From Saliterribacillus persicus (GTDB taxonomy: Bacteria; Bacillota; Bacilli; Bacillales; Amphibacillaceae): a stretch of DNA of 64,000 bases. Positions 54,611 through 63,587 of the stretch are shown here, piece after piece (positions within the stretch are counted from its first letter, which is position 1; every line of letters starts with the position of its first letter). Under the pieces are notes generated by a model. The model was not told the DNA's origin and searched no databases. It was given only the letters and a program-made list of their open reading frames with translations. Position numbers and translations under genes: made by a program. The stretch covers positions 62,001 through 126,000 of the forward strand of contig NZ_QPJJ01000002.1 of assembly GCF_003337485.1 (NCBI RefSeq), written 5' to 3'.

Positions 54611-54660
54611 GCTGGAAAAAAACGCGTACCAGCTAAAAAGGAATAAGTATGTCCTTTTTT
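54611..54660 (+). terminator. Candidate attenuator before the methyltransferase gene
   Basis: First hairpin GCTGG (54611-54615) / CCAGC (54629-54633), then AAAAAGGA (54635-54642) / TCCTTTTT (54652-54659) ending in T6. The second is a plausible intrinsic terminator inside the leader, not at a gene end. Confidence 0.55.
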
Positions 54661-54742
54661 CGAAATCCGTATGCTGAACAGTGGTGGTAAGCATCTATAA
54701 TACTATTAATTACAAGACACTGCATTTGAAAGGCGGAGCAAA

Positions 54743-55492
54743 ATGGAAAAATTAGATTACGAAGAATTTTATGATAAGGTTGGAAAAACAAATGGTTGGG
54801 ATTTTAGTAAAATACAGTCTTCCTCTGAAGGAGTTAGCTGGGATTTTTACGAAGAAGTAATTAAAAAGTGCAAAAAAACTGATGTTCTTCTAGATATCGG
54901 TACCGGTGGCGGAGAAAAGATAATCAAAATCGCTCCTCAATTATCTTTCTTAATTGGAATTGATTTATCTAAAAGTATGTTGGAAACGGCTTTATCTAAT
55001 CAGGAAAAATCAAGCGCTTCAAATATCAGATTTTTTCAAATGTCTTCTGATGATTTAAAATTCCCTACTGGATTTTTTGATGTCGCTTCCAGCTGTCACG
55101 CCCCTTTTTCTTCAAGCGAAGTTAGTAGAGTATTAAAAAGTGGAGGTTTGTTTCTTACACAGCAAGTAAGCGAAGCAGATAAATCAAATTTAAAAGAGGC
55201 ATTTGGTCGAGGACAAGCTTTTAACGAAACGGATGGATCATTAAAGAAACAATATATTAAGGAATTAAGTGAGGCTGGTTTTTCTGACATCCACTCTTTT
55301 GAATATAATGCTAGTGAATATTTTAAAGGACCGAAAGATCTCATATTCTTGCTTAAGCATACACCCATCATCCCTAATTTTGGGCAAAATAGAGAAGACT
55401 TTGAAATATTAAATGATTTCATTGAAAAGAATCAAACAGAGAAAGGTATTCGTACAAATTCTAAGAGGTTTCTTATCATAGCTAAAAAGTAA
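54743..55492 (+). CDS. Class I SAM-dependent methyltransferase
   Basis: A 249-residue methyltransferase. Motif I is VLLDIGTGGGEKIIKIA, followed by LIGIDLSKSMLE (acidic loop for SAM) and the motif IV-like FDVASSCHAPF. No membrane segment. A uORF/terminator leader precedes it, and fosB follows, so a role in drug resistance is a reasonable guess, but the substrate is unknown. AAAGGCGGAG precedes the ATG. Confidence 0.86.
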   Translation: MEKLDYEEFYDKVGKTNGWDFSKIQSSSEGVSWDFYEEVIKKCKKTDVLLDIGTGGGEKIIKIAPQLSFLIGIDLSKSMLETALSNQEKSSASNIRFFQMSSDDLKFPTGFFDVASSCHAPFSSSEVSRVLKSGGLFLTQQVSEADKSNLKEAFGRGQAFNETDGSLKKQYIKELSEAGFSDIHSFEYNASEYFKGPKDLIFLLKHTPIIPNFGQNREDFEILNDFIEKNQTEKGIRTNSKRFLIIAKK

Positions 55493-55522
55493 AACGTATT
55501 TCCGTTTAAAAATATCAATTGA

Positions 55523-55550
55523 AAAGACGTGCTATAATTTGCACGTCTTT
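55523..55550 (+). terminator. Methyltransferase terminator
   Basis: Perfect arms AAAGACGTGC (55523-55532) and GCACGTCTTT (55541-55550), followed by GTTT. Confidence 0.75.
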
Positions 55551-55621
55551 GTTTAAGTGGAATGTTAAATTATATTGAGTGTATCTTTAACTAAAGGAAT
55601 CTTTTAGATTGAGGTGATATA

Positions 55622-56044
55622 GTGTCGATAAATGGTTTTAATCATTTTTTGTTTTCAGTATCTAATTTAGATACTTCTATTGAGTTTTACAAAAATGTAT
55701 TTGATGCCAAGTTGTTGGTAAAAGGGAGAAATACTGCATACTTTGATTTAAATGGAATGTGGTTGGCTCTCAATGAGGAGAAAGATATTCCACGAAATGA
55801 AATACACCAATCGTACACACATATAGCTTTTTCCATTGAAGAAGCTGACTTTGATAAAAAGTACGATAAACTAAAAAGATTGAATGTAAACATCTTGCCA
55901 GGTCGTATAAGGGATGAAAGGGATAAAAAGTCGATATATTTTAGTGATCCAGATGGTCATAAATTTGAATTTCACACTGGAACATTACAAGATAGAATGG
56001 ATTACTACAGAGATAAGAAGACACATATGACTTTTTTTGATTAA
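55622..56044 (+). CDS. fosB: Metallothiol transferase FosB
   Basis: A 140-residue vicinal-oxygen-chelate enzyme. It matches FosB throughout: [45 protein letters not shown] and [20 protein letters not shown]. Metal ligands are H8, H67 and E116. FosB adds bacillithiol to fosfomycin and so opens its epoxide; this also implies that the organism makes bacillithiol. GTG start behind GAGGTGA. Confidence 0.94.
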   Translation: MSINGFNHFLFSVSNLDTSIEFYKNVFDAKLLVKGRNTAYFDLNGMWLALNEEKDIPRNEIHQSYTHIAFSIEEADFDKKYDKLKRLNVNILPGRIRDERDKKSIYFSDPDGHKFEFHTGTLQDRMDYYRDKKTHMTFFD

Positions 56045-56268
56045 AGAATTTATTATTTCAATTAGCTGCAGAAGATTGTCAATCCTGACGATCTTTTATT
56101 TTACTATAATAATCCTATATTTTTAACGAGCTTTCTCTGGTCTTATGCAAGTTTTAGTAGCTACAAAATTAACTTTTCACTCCTATTTTTACATAACTTC
56201 TCCTCTTTTCTTGTTTAGACAAGTTTCATTATTTGCGCTACAATACCAAAAACTGATAGGAGGCTTTC

Positions 56269-57210
56269 ATGATTATTTTAAATAACCAAATGCAAAAGCA
56301 ACTTCAAGCCTTAATGCCCCGTTTAACAGATACACATCCAAGTTATAATTATCTCGATCAACTATCAGGAAAACTAATAGCTGGTTCAATCGGTGAAAAC
56401 AGTCTTTCTTATTATTTTCATCTCGCTCCATTAGAAGGACACGAAATTATCTTTGGAGTTCGACTTAAAGAAGATGATTACTTTTTCCAAATAGATTGCC
56501 TTCTTCTAACTCCCCATGTGATTCATCTAATTGAAGTGAAGCATATTAAAGGCGAACTTTCCCTAAATTCAATGGAACAACTATTACGCGCGTCTTCCAA
56601 CCAAACAGAAGTCTTTCCTAATCCATTAATCCAAGCAAAAACACAAGCCTATAAGCTTAAGAAAACACTCCGACAACTTGGGTGTGCTGATATTCCAATT
56701 CATCCATACGTTGTTTTCACTCACCCTACTGCTATTCTTAACTTTCCCTCGGCCACGGTTGATATGATACCTCTTCAAAGACTCCCCAACCATATTAAAG
56801 TAATCAATAATTTGTATAAAAATAATGAACATTACGAAATCAGCAAGATCTACAATATAATCTTAGAAAGGCATTGTCCTAACAAAGAGAACCTTATGCT
56901 AAAGTATAATTTGGAAATAGAGCATATTATCCGCGGAGTCCGCTGTAGGAATTGCAATAATTTTAGTATGGAAAGAATGCATCAATCATGGAAGTGCTCT
57001 ATTTGTAATACATTGGACAGACATGCGCATCTAGAAGCATTGAAAGATTACGCTCATATTTTTGGTCCCGCAATAAGAAATAAAGATGCGCAATATTTTT
57101 TGAAAGTTTCTTCTCCCGATATTTGCTACCGATTGCTTAATCATATCCCGTGCTCAGTTCAAGGTTCTAATAAAGGCAGAATCTATTATTTGAATTCATT
57201 AATAAATTAG
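56269..57210 (+). CDS. NERD-domain protein with zinc-ribbon tail
   Basis: A 313-residue protein. Residues 35-150 are a NERD (nuclease-related) domain: GSIGENSLSYYF, then FFQIDCLLLTPHVIHLIEVK with the Asp and the E-x-K of the restriction-endonuclease-like core. A zinc ribbon near residues 225-250 (VRCRNCNNF and WKCSICN) could bind nucleic acid. Many Bacillaceae carry such proteins, whose substrates are unknown. AGGAGG precedes the ATG. Directly behind it lies the 20-bp tandem repeat array. Confidence 0.86.
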   Translation: MIILNNQMQKQLQALMPRLTDTHPSYNYLDQLSGKLIAGSIGENSLSYYFHLAPLEGHEIIFGVRLKEDDYFFQIDCLLLTPHVIHLIEVKHIKGELSLNSMEQLLRASSNQTEVFPNPLIQAKTQAYKLKKTLRQLGCADIPIHPYVVFTHPTAILNFPSATVDMIPLQRLPNHIKVINNLYKNNEHYEISKIYNIILERHCPNKENLMLKYNLEIEHIIRGVRCRNCNNFSMERMHQSWKCSICNTLDRHAHLEALKDYAHIFGPAIRNKDAQYFLKVSSPDICYRLLNHIPCSVQGSNKGRIYYLNSLIN

Positions 57211-57220
57211 TGGAGGCATT

Positions 57221-57340
57221 ATATCCGCGATAAAATTTTTATATCCGCGAATTTTTTCATATATCCGCGCTTTTTTTCATATATCCGCGAAATTCCTAAT
57301 ATATCAGTAACTATAGATTTATATCCGCGAATCTATTAAA
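57221..57340. repeat. Six tandem 20-bp units with core ATATCCGCGA
   Basis: Units begin at exactly 57221, 57241, 57261, 57281, 57301 and 57321. Each opens with ATATCCGCG followed by an AT-rich half; unit 5 is degenerate (ATATCAGTAA) and unit 3 has a C at position ten. The period is two helical turns, so the GC-rich cores face the same side of the DNA. The array starts 11 bases after the NERD gene and ends 34 bases before the MarR-type gene. Confidence 0.9.
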
Positions 57341-57374
57341 ATACTATATAAGATAATCATTGGAGTGAACAAAA

Positions 57375-57812
57375 ATGGAAAAGTTCGATAACATCTTAGA
57401 TCAACAATTATGCTTTGAAGTGTACAAAGCTGCCAGCAATTTTCAAAGGCTTTATACTGAAATATTAAAGCCTTATGCACTAACCTTCCCGCAATATCTT
57501 GTGCTTCTTGCTTTATATGAGAAGCAGCCTATTTTAGCGAAGGATATTAGTGCTCGCCTAGGGATTGGGATTGGTACATTAAATCCAATCCTGACTAGAA
57601 TGATTAATAATGATTGGATAGAAAAAAAGCAGTCAGATACAGACAAACGTAGTTACCATCTATTTTTGACAGGTAAAGCAAAGTCCTCAAAAACTAGCAT
57701 CAAAAAAGCGATAGAGGATAAAATAACCTCTTGCGACCTTATCGATCAAGATACTATTTTATTGATGAATCAGATGAAACAATTAAATGATAAGCTACAA
57801 CACACGTTATAA
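57375..57812 (+). CDS. OhrR-like MarR-family redox regulator
   Basis: A 145-residue winged-helix repressor. DQQLCFEVYKAASNFQRLY puts a cysteine (C13) where OhrR has its peroxide-sensing Cys; LTFPQYLVLLALYEKQPILA and GTLNPILTRMINNDWIEKK are the DNA-binding part. OhrR proteins repress peroxide-defence genes until oxidised. The next gene is a glutathione peroxidase and the gap holds a palindromic operator, which fits. A GGAGTG site precedes the ATG. Confidence 0.86.
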   Translation: MEKFDNILDQQLCFEVYKAASNFQRLYTEILKPYALTFPQYLVLLALYEKQPILAKDISARLGIGIGTLNPILTRMINNDWIEKKQSDTDKRSYHLFLTGKAKSSKTSIKKAIEDKITSCDLIDQDTILLMNQMKQLNDKLQHTL

Positions 57813-57826
57813 TTGCAAGCGTTATA

Positions 57827-57877
57827 TTCGCATTTATATGCCTATTTGATATACTTAATATATCGCGCACGATATAT
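57827..57877 (+). promoter_or_regulatory. Peroxidase promoter with palindromic operator
   Basis: TTCGCA (57827-57832), 17 bases, TATACT (57850-57855), then a perfect palindrome ATATATCG-CGCA-CGATATAT (57858-57877) over the inferred start point. Likely binding site of the upstream MarR-type protein. Confidence 0.7.
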
Positions 57878-57899
57878 TTTTGACAAGGAGGCAACTAAG

Positions 57900-58376
57900 A
57901 TGCAAATCTATGATTTTGATGTGACAAAAGCAAATGGAGAAACTTATAAATTAGATGAATATAAAGGTAAGATCATGTTAATCGTAAATACCGCTAGTAA
58001 ATGTGGACTGAACGGACAATTCGATGGCTTAGAGGAAATCCACCAAAAATACAAGGATAAAGGTGTAGCTGTCCTTGGTTTTCCAAGTAACCAATTTGCC
58101 AATCAAGAACCTGGGTCTTCAGAAGACGCAGAAGAAGCTTGTCGTATAAACTTCGGAGTTACTTTTCCTATTCATGAGAAAATTAATGTGAATGGGAATG
58201 ATGCACACCCATTATTTCAATATTTGAAAGAACAACAAAAAGGTGTATTAACAAGTAAAATAAAGTGGAATTTCACGAAGTTTTTAGTTGATCAAGATGG
58301 TAATGTGGTAGAAAGATTTGGGCCAAAGATAGAGCCGAAAGAAATTGAAAAGCAAATTGAAAAAATGGTTGGATAA
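57900..58376 (+). CDS. Glutathione peroxidase-family protein (BsaA type)
   Basis: A 158-residue thiol peroxidase. The active Cys35 is in VNTASKCGLNGQ, the Gln in GFPSNQFANQEPG and the Trp in KWNFTKFLVD. In bacilli such enzymes use thioredoxin or bacillithiol rather than glutathione. The start at 57900 follows AAGGAGG; the open frame extends 87 bases further up without a site. Target of the OhrR-like regulator by position. Confidence 0.92.
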   Translation: MQIYDFDVTKANGETYKLDEYKGKIMLIVNTASKCGLNGQFDGLEEIHQKYKDKGVAVLGFPSNQFANQEPGSSEDAEEACRINFGVTFPIHEKINVNGNDAHPLFQYLKEQQKGVLTSKIKWNFTKFLVDQDGNVVERFGPKIEPKEIEKQIEKMVG

Positions 58377-58382
58377 TAATTC

Positions 58383-58413
58383 AGAGCCGCATATCTCATT
58401 GATATGCGGCTCT
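58383..58413. terminator. Terminator between the peroxidase and fruA
   Basis: Perfect 13-bp arms AGAGCCGCATATC (58383-58395) and GATATGCGGCTCT (58401-58413), serving both converging genes; T content after it is moderate. Confidence 0.8.
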
Positions 58414-58425
58414 TCTTTGTTTCCA

Positions 58426-60291
58426 TTATTTTAATGGTTTTTTCCAGAATCCAACCATCAGTGCTGAAACTATTGCGCCTATTAGAATGGCTAAAATATA
58501 GAGTAAAGCACTTCCTTGTACACCAAAGATAACAAAGATGCCTCCGTGTGGTGCCGGTAAACCTACACCAAATAATAGCGATAATCCACCTGCAATGGCA
58601 GAACCTACAATTATAGAAGGAATTACTCGTCCTGGATCAGCTGCAGCAAAAGGAATCGCACCTTCTGTAATAAAGAAGGAACCTAGCACATAACTTGTCT
58701 TACCAGCATCGCGCTCTTCCTTTGTAAACTTGCTTTTAAAAAGAGTTGTTGCTAATGCTAAACCAAGTGGTGGAACCATTCCACCAGCCATTACGGCAGC
58801 ATGTGGACCAAAGTTACCAGCATCAATCATAGCAATACCAAATGTAAATGCTGTTTTATTAATTGGACCACCCATATCTACTGCCATCATTCCACCTAAG
58901 ATAACACCTAGGATAATCGCATTTGTAGTAGTCATTCCGCCTAACCAATTCTCTAGGAACGTCATTAATAATGAAATTGGTTCGATAATAACAAAGTGCA
59001 TCAGCATGCCTGTGATAAATAGACCTAATACCGGATAAAATAAAATCGTTTTAATACCATCTAATGATTGCGGTAAATTTTTAAATATTTTCTTGAGTAA
59101 TAATACAATGTAACCACCTAGGAAACCGGCAATTAATCCCCCTAAGAAACCAGCACCGCCAGTTGCAGCCATGAAACCACCGACCATCGCAGGAGCAAAA
59201 CCAGGCCTATCCGCAATACTCATCCCGATGAAACCAGCAAGAACAGCTACCATTAATCCAAATGCATGCTCCCCACCGATAACACTTAGCGCTCCTGAAA
59301 AGGCATTATACGATTCGTGATCAGGATTCGCTGAATTAATACCAAAGAAGAAGGAAATAGCGATTAAAACCCCACCACCAACAACAAACGGAAGCATGTT
59401 TGATACACCATTCATAAGGTGCTTATAAAAGCCGCTTCTTCCACTACTGCTAGAAGAACTGCTACCTTCGCCTGACGCTTGATGAATAGGTGCGTCACCT
59501 TTTAAGGCTTGATTAATTAATTCTTCTGGCTTTCTCATACCTTCTTGTACACCGCGATTTAGAACTTTCTTTCCTGCAAAACGGTCTGTTTCTACTTTCG
59601 TATCCGCAGCAATTATAATTGCTTTTGCATTTTTAATATCTTCGTCTGTTAATCTATTTTTGACCCCATCTGAACCGTTTGTCTCTACTTTTATACTAAC
59701 GCCTAATTCTTTTGCTTTTTCTTTTAACGCATCTGCTGCCATATACGTATGAGCTATCCCAGTAGGACATCCTGTAACAGCAAGTATTTCAGGACCATCA
59801 CTTGCAGTAGTCGTTTCCTCTTCCTTACCTAACTTTTCTTTTTCTTTTTGATCTACAATCGATAATATTTCTTCTTTTGACGTTGCTTTTAATAGCTGTC
59901 TTCGGAAATCATCATCCATTAATAAAGTCGACAAACGTGATAAAGTCTGTAAGTGATCATTATTTGCTCCTTCACTTGCAGCAATCATAAAGAAAAGGTG
60001 AGCTGGTTGTTGATCTAAGGAATCAAAATCAATCCCTTTATGGGAACGCGCAAAAGCAATGGCAGGTGTTTTAACAGCACTTGTTTTCGCATGCGGAATA
60101 GCCACTCCGTCTCCCACACCAGTACTACTTTGACCTTCCCTTTCGTGAATTGCTTCTAAAAATTTCTCTTTATCGGATAGACGCCCACTACTATCTAGTC
60201 TGTCTGCTAGTTCTGATAAAGCTGCATCTTTAGAAGTTGCTTTTAAATCTAAAATCATCGTGTCCTGCTTGAGCAATTCTGTAATATTCAT
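58426..60291 (-). CDS. fruA: Fructose PTS enzyme IIABC (FruA)
   Basis: About 621 residues that import fructose as fructose-1-phosphate. IIA domain first, with the phospho-His in GVAIPHAKT (about H67); IIB with the phospho-Cys in ILAVTGCPTGIAHT (about C175); IIC with about eight helices from residue 280. The start at 60291 (MNITELLKQD) is preferred since GAGAGG is eight bases away; an ATG at 60300 overlaps that site. Last gene of fruR-fruK-fruA. Confidence 0.95.
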   Translation of the reverse strand: MNITELLKQDTMILDLKATSKDAALSELADRLDSSGRLSDKEKFLEAIHEREGQSSTGVGDGVAIPHAKTSAVKTPAIAFARSHKGIDFDSLDQQPAHLFFMIAASEGANNDHLQTLSRLSTLLMDDDFRRQLLKATSKEEILSIVDQKEKEKLGKEEETTTASDGPEILAVTGCPTGIAHTYMAADALKEKAKELGVSIKVETNGSDGVKNRLTDEDIKNAKAIIIAADTKVETDRFAGKKVLNRGVQEGMRKPEELINQALKGDAPIHQASGEGSSSSSSSGRSGFYKHLMNGVSNMLPFVVGGGVLIAISFFFGINSANPDHESYNAFSGALSVIGGEHAFGLMVAVLAGFIGMSIADRPGFAPAMVGGFMAATGGAGFLGGLIAGFLGGYIVLLLKKIFKNLPQSLDGIKTILFYPVLGLFITGMLMHFVIIEPISLLMTFLENWLGGMTTTNAIILGVILGGMMAVDMGGPINKTAFTFGIAMIDAGNFGPHAAVMAGGMVPPLGLALATTLFKSKFTKEERDAGKTSYVLGSFFITEGAIPFAAADPGRVIPSIIVGSAIAGGLSLLFGVGLPAPHGGIFVIFGVQGSALLYILAILIGAIVSALMVGFWKKPLK

Positions 60292-60306
60292 TTTTTTCAT
60301 CCTCTC

Positions 60307-61224
60307 TTATAGTGTTTGTACTTCCACATGGTGCAACAATGTATCTACTTCTTCCTTTGTACAAAGGATTGCTGAAAATGCAGTAGCGCTACCCGCTGCA
60401 ACAGCAAATTGCGCTGCTTTTTTTGCATCTTTCGTTTCTTGCCATTTATATAAAAATCCAGCTACTGCTGAATCTCCAGCCCCAACAGAATTTACGGCTT
60501 TTCCTTTTGGTGCACGTAAACGAATAATTTGATCTTGTCCCACATAAATCGCGCCATCTTTTGCCATGGAAATTAATACATGGTCAATGTTGTATTCCTC
60601 ATTTAACCTTTTTGCAAGGCGAACAATATCCTGATCATTTTGAACTTCTTCCCCAAATAGCTCAGCAAGTTCTATATGATTCGGTTTGATAAAGGCAGGA
60701 GAAGCTTGAATGGCCTCTTTTAGTGGTACCCCACTTGTATCTAAAATCGATTTTATCCCTTTTTCATTTAGCAAGGAAACAAGCGATCTGTAGGTTTCCT
60801 TTGGTAAAGAGCTTGGTAAACTTCCTGCCAGCACCACTACATCATCTGCTGAGAGCTTACTTAATTTCTCCACCAGTTGGGCATAATCTTTTTCTTCTAT
60901 CGTTGGAGATGTTCCGTTAATTTCTGTTTCCTCTGTAGCTGCCTTTAATTTCACATTGATTCTGGTATCCTCTTTTAAAGAAACAAAATCATGTTCTATT
61001 TTCGCTTCATTTAAGGCGTCTTCAATAAATTTTCCAGTGAAGCCACCAACAAAGCCTAAAGCAATACTTTTCTCCCCAAAGATCTCAAGAACCCTTGAAA
61101 CATTGATACCTTTACCGCCAGCTTCCTTTAAATCTCTCTTACTTCTATTAATCTGACCGGGCTGAAAATGCTCTAGCTGTACAACATAATCTACTGCCGG
61201 GTTACAAGTTATGGTGTAGATCAT
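60307..61224 (-). CDS. fruK: 1-phosphofructokinase FruK
   Basis: A 305-residue PfkB-type kinase that turns fructose-1-phosphate into fructose-1,6-bisphosphate. GGKGINVSRVLEIFG binds the sugar phosphate and NSVGAGDSAVAGF carries the catalytic Asp and anion hole. GGAGGTGG precedes the ATG, one base after the fruR stop and 16 bases before fruA. Confidence 0.95.
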   Translation of the reverse strand: MIYTITCNPAVDYVVQLEHFQPGQINRSKRDLKEAGGKGINVSRVLEIFGEKSIALGFVGGFTGKFIEDALNEAKIEHDFVSLKEDTRINVKLKAATEETEINGTSPTIEEKDYAQLVEKLSKLSADDVVVLAGSLPSSLPKETYRSLVSLLNEKGIKSILDTSGVPLKEAIQASPAFIKPNHIELAELFGEEVQNDQDIVRLAKRLNEEYNIDHVLISMAKDGAIYVGQDQIIRLRAPKGKAVNSVGAGDSAVAGFLYKWQETKDAKKAAQFAVAAGSATAFSAILCTKEEVDTLLHHVEVQTL

Positions 61225-61225
61225 T

Positions 61226-61978
61226 TTAGACCACCTCCAATCGTGTTTTATTTGTAATGTTTTCCTCCATATCAGAAGAAATGCCTTTACTTGTGATGAT
61301 TTGGGCTTGTTCTAAATTAGCTACATGTGCAAAAGAAACATCTCCAAATTTGGTATCATCTGCTACTACAAAGTTTTCCTTTGCTTGTGCGATAGCCGTT
61401 TGTTTCACGGCAGCTTCTTCTGGGTCAGGAGTGGTATAGCCATAATCTAGATGAATACCGTTTATGCCTAAAAAGCACTTATCAAAACGAAAGGATTGAA
61501 TCGATTCAATTGCTTTCGCACCAATTAAAGCTGCTGTCCCCTGTTTTAGTTTCCCGCCAACTACGTATGTTTCAATGCCTTGGTCCAATAATGTCTGAAT
61601 ATGTGGAATACCATTTGTAACTACAATAATATTAGGAGGTAAAAAAGGAATCATATGCATCGTGGTAGTTCCTGCATCAAGATAAATGCAATCACCGTTT
61701 TCTATTTTTTCTGCAGCATATTTTGCTATTCTCGTTTTTTCCTCTTGAAAAAGTGACGTTTTCTCTGAAAGACTTGGTTCCTCTGTCTTTTTTCTTAAAA
61801 GAGAGGCTCCACCGTGCACGCGTTTTATTTTTTGGGCACTTTCCATTTCGGTTAAATCTCTTCTTATTGTCGATTCTGAAGCACCAGTTTGTTCCACCAT
61901 TTCTCGTACGGAAACGACTTCCTTTTGCTTTAAGGAATCAAGAATTATCTCTTGCCGTTCAACTGTTAACATCTGCAT
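61226..61978 (-). CDS. fruR: DeoR-family fructose operon repressor FruR
   Basis: A 250-residue repressor: helix-turn-helix VREMVEQTGASESTIRRDL (residues 23-42) and a sugar-phosphate-binding domain with YLDAGTTTMHM and VVADDTKFG. It should respond to fructose-1-phosphate. First gene of the operon; its promoter contains two direct copies of a 17-bp operator-like repeat. AAAGG precedes the ATG. Confidence 0.93.
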   Translation of the reverse strand: MQMLTVERQEIILDSLKQKEVVSVREMVEQTGASESTIRRDLTEMESAQKIKRVHGGASLLRKKTEEPSLSEKTSLFQEEKTRIAKYAAEKIENGDCIYLDAGTTTMHMIPFLPPNIIVVTNGIPHIQTLLDQGIETYVVGGKLKQGTAALIGAKAIESIQSFRFDKCFLGINGIHLDYGYTTPDPEEAAVKQTAIAQAKENFVVADDTKFGDVSFAHVANLEQAQIITSKGISSDMEENITNKTRLEVV

Positions 61979-62009
61979 CCCAAACCTTTCATATTAACCG
62001 CTTACATAT

Positions 62010-62052
62010 ATCATACAATCATTTACGATCAAAGTCAATCATAAATGATCAA
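62010..62052 (-). promoter_or_regulatory. fruR promoter with two 17-bp operator repeats
   Basis: Minus-strand promoter TTGACT (62033-62038), 17 bases, TATGAT (62010-62015). The spacer is exactly TTGATCGTAAATGATTG, and TTGATCATTTATGATTG repeats it 20 bases upstream (62036-62052). The TTGATC-N4-ATGATTG form suits a DeoR-type repressor bound in tandem. Confidence 0.75.
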
Positions 62053-62155
62053 TAACAGTCATTATCAGTCAAATCCCAAGTAAGCAACGAAATCTCTAAT
62101 TCCTGTTAAATATGATAATATAGGTAGCATCAGCACTAGAAAGAAGGTCAGCAAC

Positions 62156-63508
62156 ATGCGGAATTATTTATATCTCTTTTTTTCTTTCATTTTTTTACTA
62201 CATATTTTTACGGAATTTTACACAAATAATATTTTAATTTATATACTTGGCATTTTATCCTTTATTATGCTTATCATTAGCTTTCCACTCGCAAATCGTC
62301 TTTTTAAAATATTAGGCAGTGCTTTTTTAATAGCTGGTTTTTTCTTGTTTATCACAACAGATATACAAACGAGAGACATTCCACCGCTTCTTGGCACAAA
62401 TTTATCCTTACTTACCTTACTTGCGGTTTTACCGTGGATGAATAGTGTTGTTCGAGCTGGAAGATTCGATACCTTAATGCAAAAGCTGCTACGGGGAAAT
62501 GTAAAGGATCTCGGTACTCTATATCAACGGAGTACTACAGCAATGATGTCTTTAACCGCTTTTTTAAATGTCTCTGCTGCAACGATTGCACAGGACGTCT
62601 TAGTAGATAATTTAAAACCGATTAAAAAAGATGTGGCAGATAAGTTTGTCATGATGGCTACGTTAAGAGGATATTCTCTTGCTTTATTATGGAGTCCATT
62701 AGAAGTATTAATCGCTATTTCAATCTTTATTACCGGTGTTCAGTTCGGAGCATTATTACCATGGATGCTTAGCATTACGATATTCATGTATATCGTTGAC
62801 AGTATTTGGGGTAGAATTTACTTTGGAAAATATAAATACCCGGCATCTAGAATGGGTAACAACCAACTAACGAATCATTCCAAAAAGAAAATAGCTCAAC
62901 TCGCCTTAGCGCTTATCACTTTTTTAGCATGTGTTATTTTGATTGGAAATATTTTTGATTATGAATTTATCTTTGTTGTTACGATGCTCGTTTTTCCATT
63001 TGCATTTATCTGGGCTCTTTTAATTGGAAGGCTGAAAAGCTTTTGGGTAATCGGATGGGACAAGTTTAAACATACCACCAATAATATGCATAACTTTATT
63101 GTGTTGTTTGTGACGCTCGCATTTTTTGCAAACAGCTTAAATGCTTCACCAGCACAAACAATCATTCAACAGCCCATTTTAATGGTAGCGGACTACCCTG
63201 TAGTTATATTAATAATGGTCCAGCTGTTATTTGTAATTATGAGTATGTTTGGGATTCATCCGATTGCTACAATTGGTATTCTAGGTGGGTTAAGCACGTT
63301 ATTATTAGAAATTTTAAATCCACTCAGTTTAGCAATTATTTTGACAACAAGCGGAGTTGCAACAGTACCTATTGGAACCTATGGACTAGTGGTTACACTA
63401 ACCTCTATGAACCTAAAGAAAAGCCCTTATAAAATTACGTACTACAACTTAATCTATTCGGCGGTATTCGGAGCTGTCGGAATTTTCGTTGCATGGTTAG
63501 CATTATAG
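62156..63508 (+). CDS. Unknown 12-helix permease-like membrane protein
   Basis: A 450-residue protein with 11-13 hydrophobic segments and a re-entrant-like region (FLNVSAATIAQDVLVDNL; FGIHPIATIGILGGLSTLLL). The two half-repeats and polar breaks resemble anion/symporter-like permeases, but no named family was recognised with confidence. AAGG precedes the ATG. It stands between fruR (divergent) and the DUF1611 gene. Confidence 0.7.
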   Translation: MRNYLYLFFSFIFLLHIFTEFYTNNILIYILGILSFIMLIISFPLANRLFKILGSAFLIAGFFLFITTDIQTRDIPPLLGTNLSLLTLLAVLPWMNSVVRAGRFDTLMQKLLRGNVKDLGTLYQRSTTAMMSLTAFLNVSAATIAQDVLVDNLKPIKKDVADKFVMMATLRGYSLALLWSPLEVLIAISIFITGVQFGALLPWMLSITIFMYIVDSIWGRIYFGKYKYPASRMGNNQLTNHSKKKIAQLALALITFLACVILIGNIFDYEFIFVVTMLVFPFAFIWALLIGRLKSFWVIGWDKFKHTTNNMHNFIVLFVTLAFFANSLNASPAQTIIQQPILMVADYPVVILIMVQLLFVIMSMFGIHPIATIGILGGLSTLLLEILNPLSLAIILTTSGVATVPIGTYGLVVTLTSMNLKKSPYKITYYNLIYSAVFGAVGIFVAWLAL

Positions 63509-63587
63509 TATTGTCCTCATTTTCGGGTAGCGCTTACTGTGAGGTGCCGATCCTGTAAATGCGTTAGGTGTTTCAACAAAACTGTGC

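Noticed and set aside
57221-57340. CRISPR array
   Set aside because: Repeats are only about ten bases in a 20-base period, the intervals are AT-rich and similar to one another, and no cas genes are in the window.
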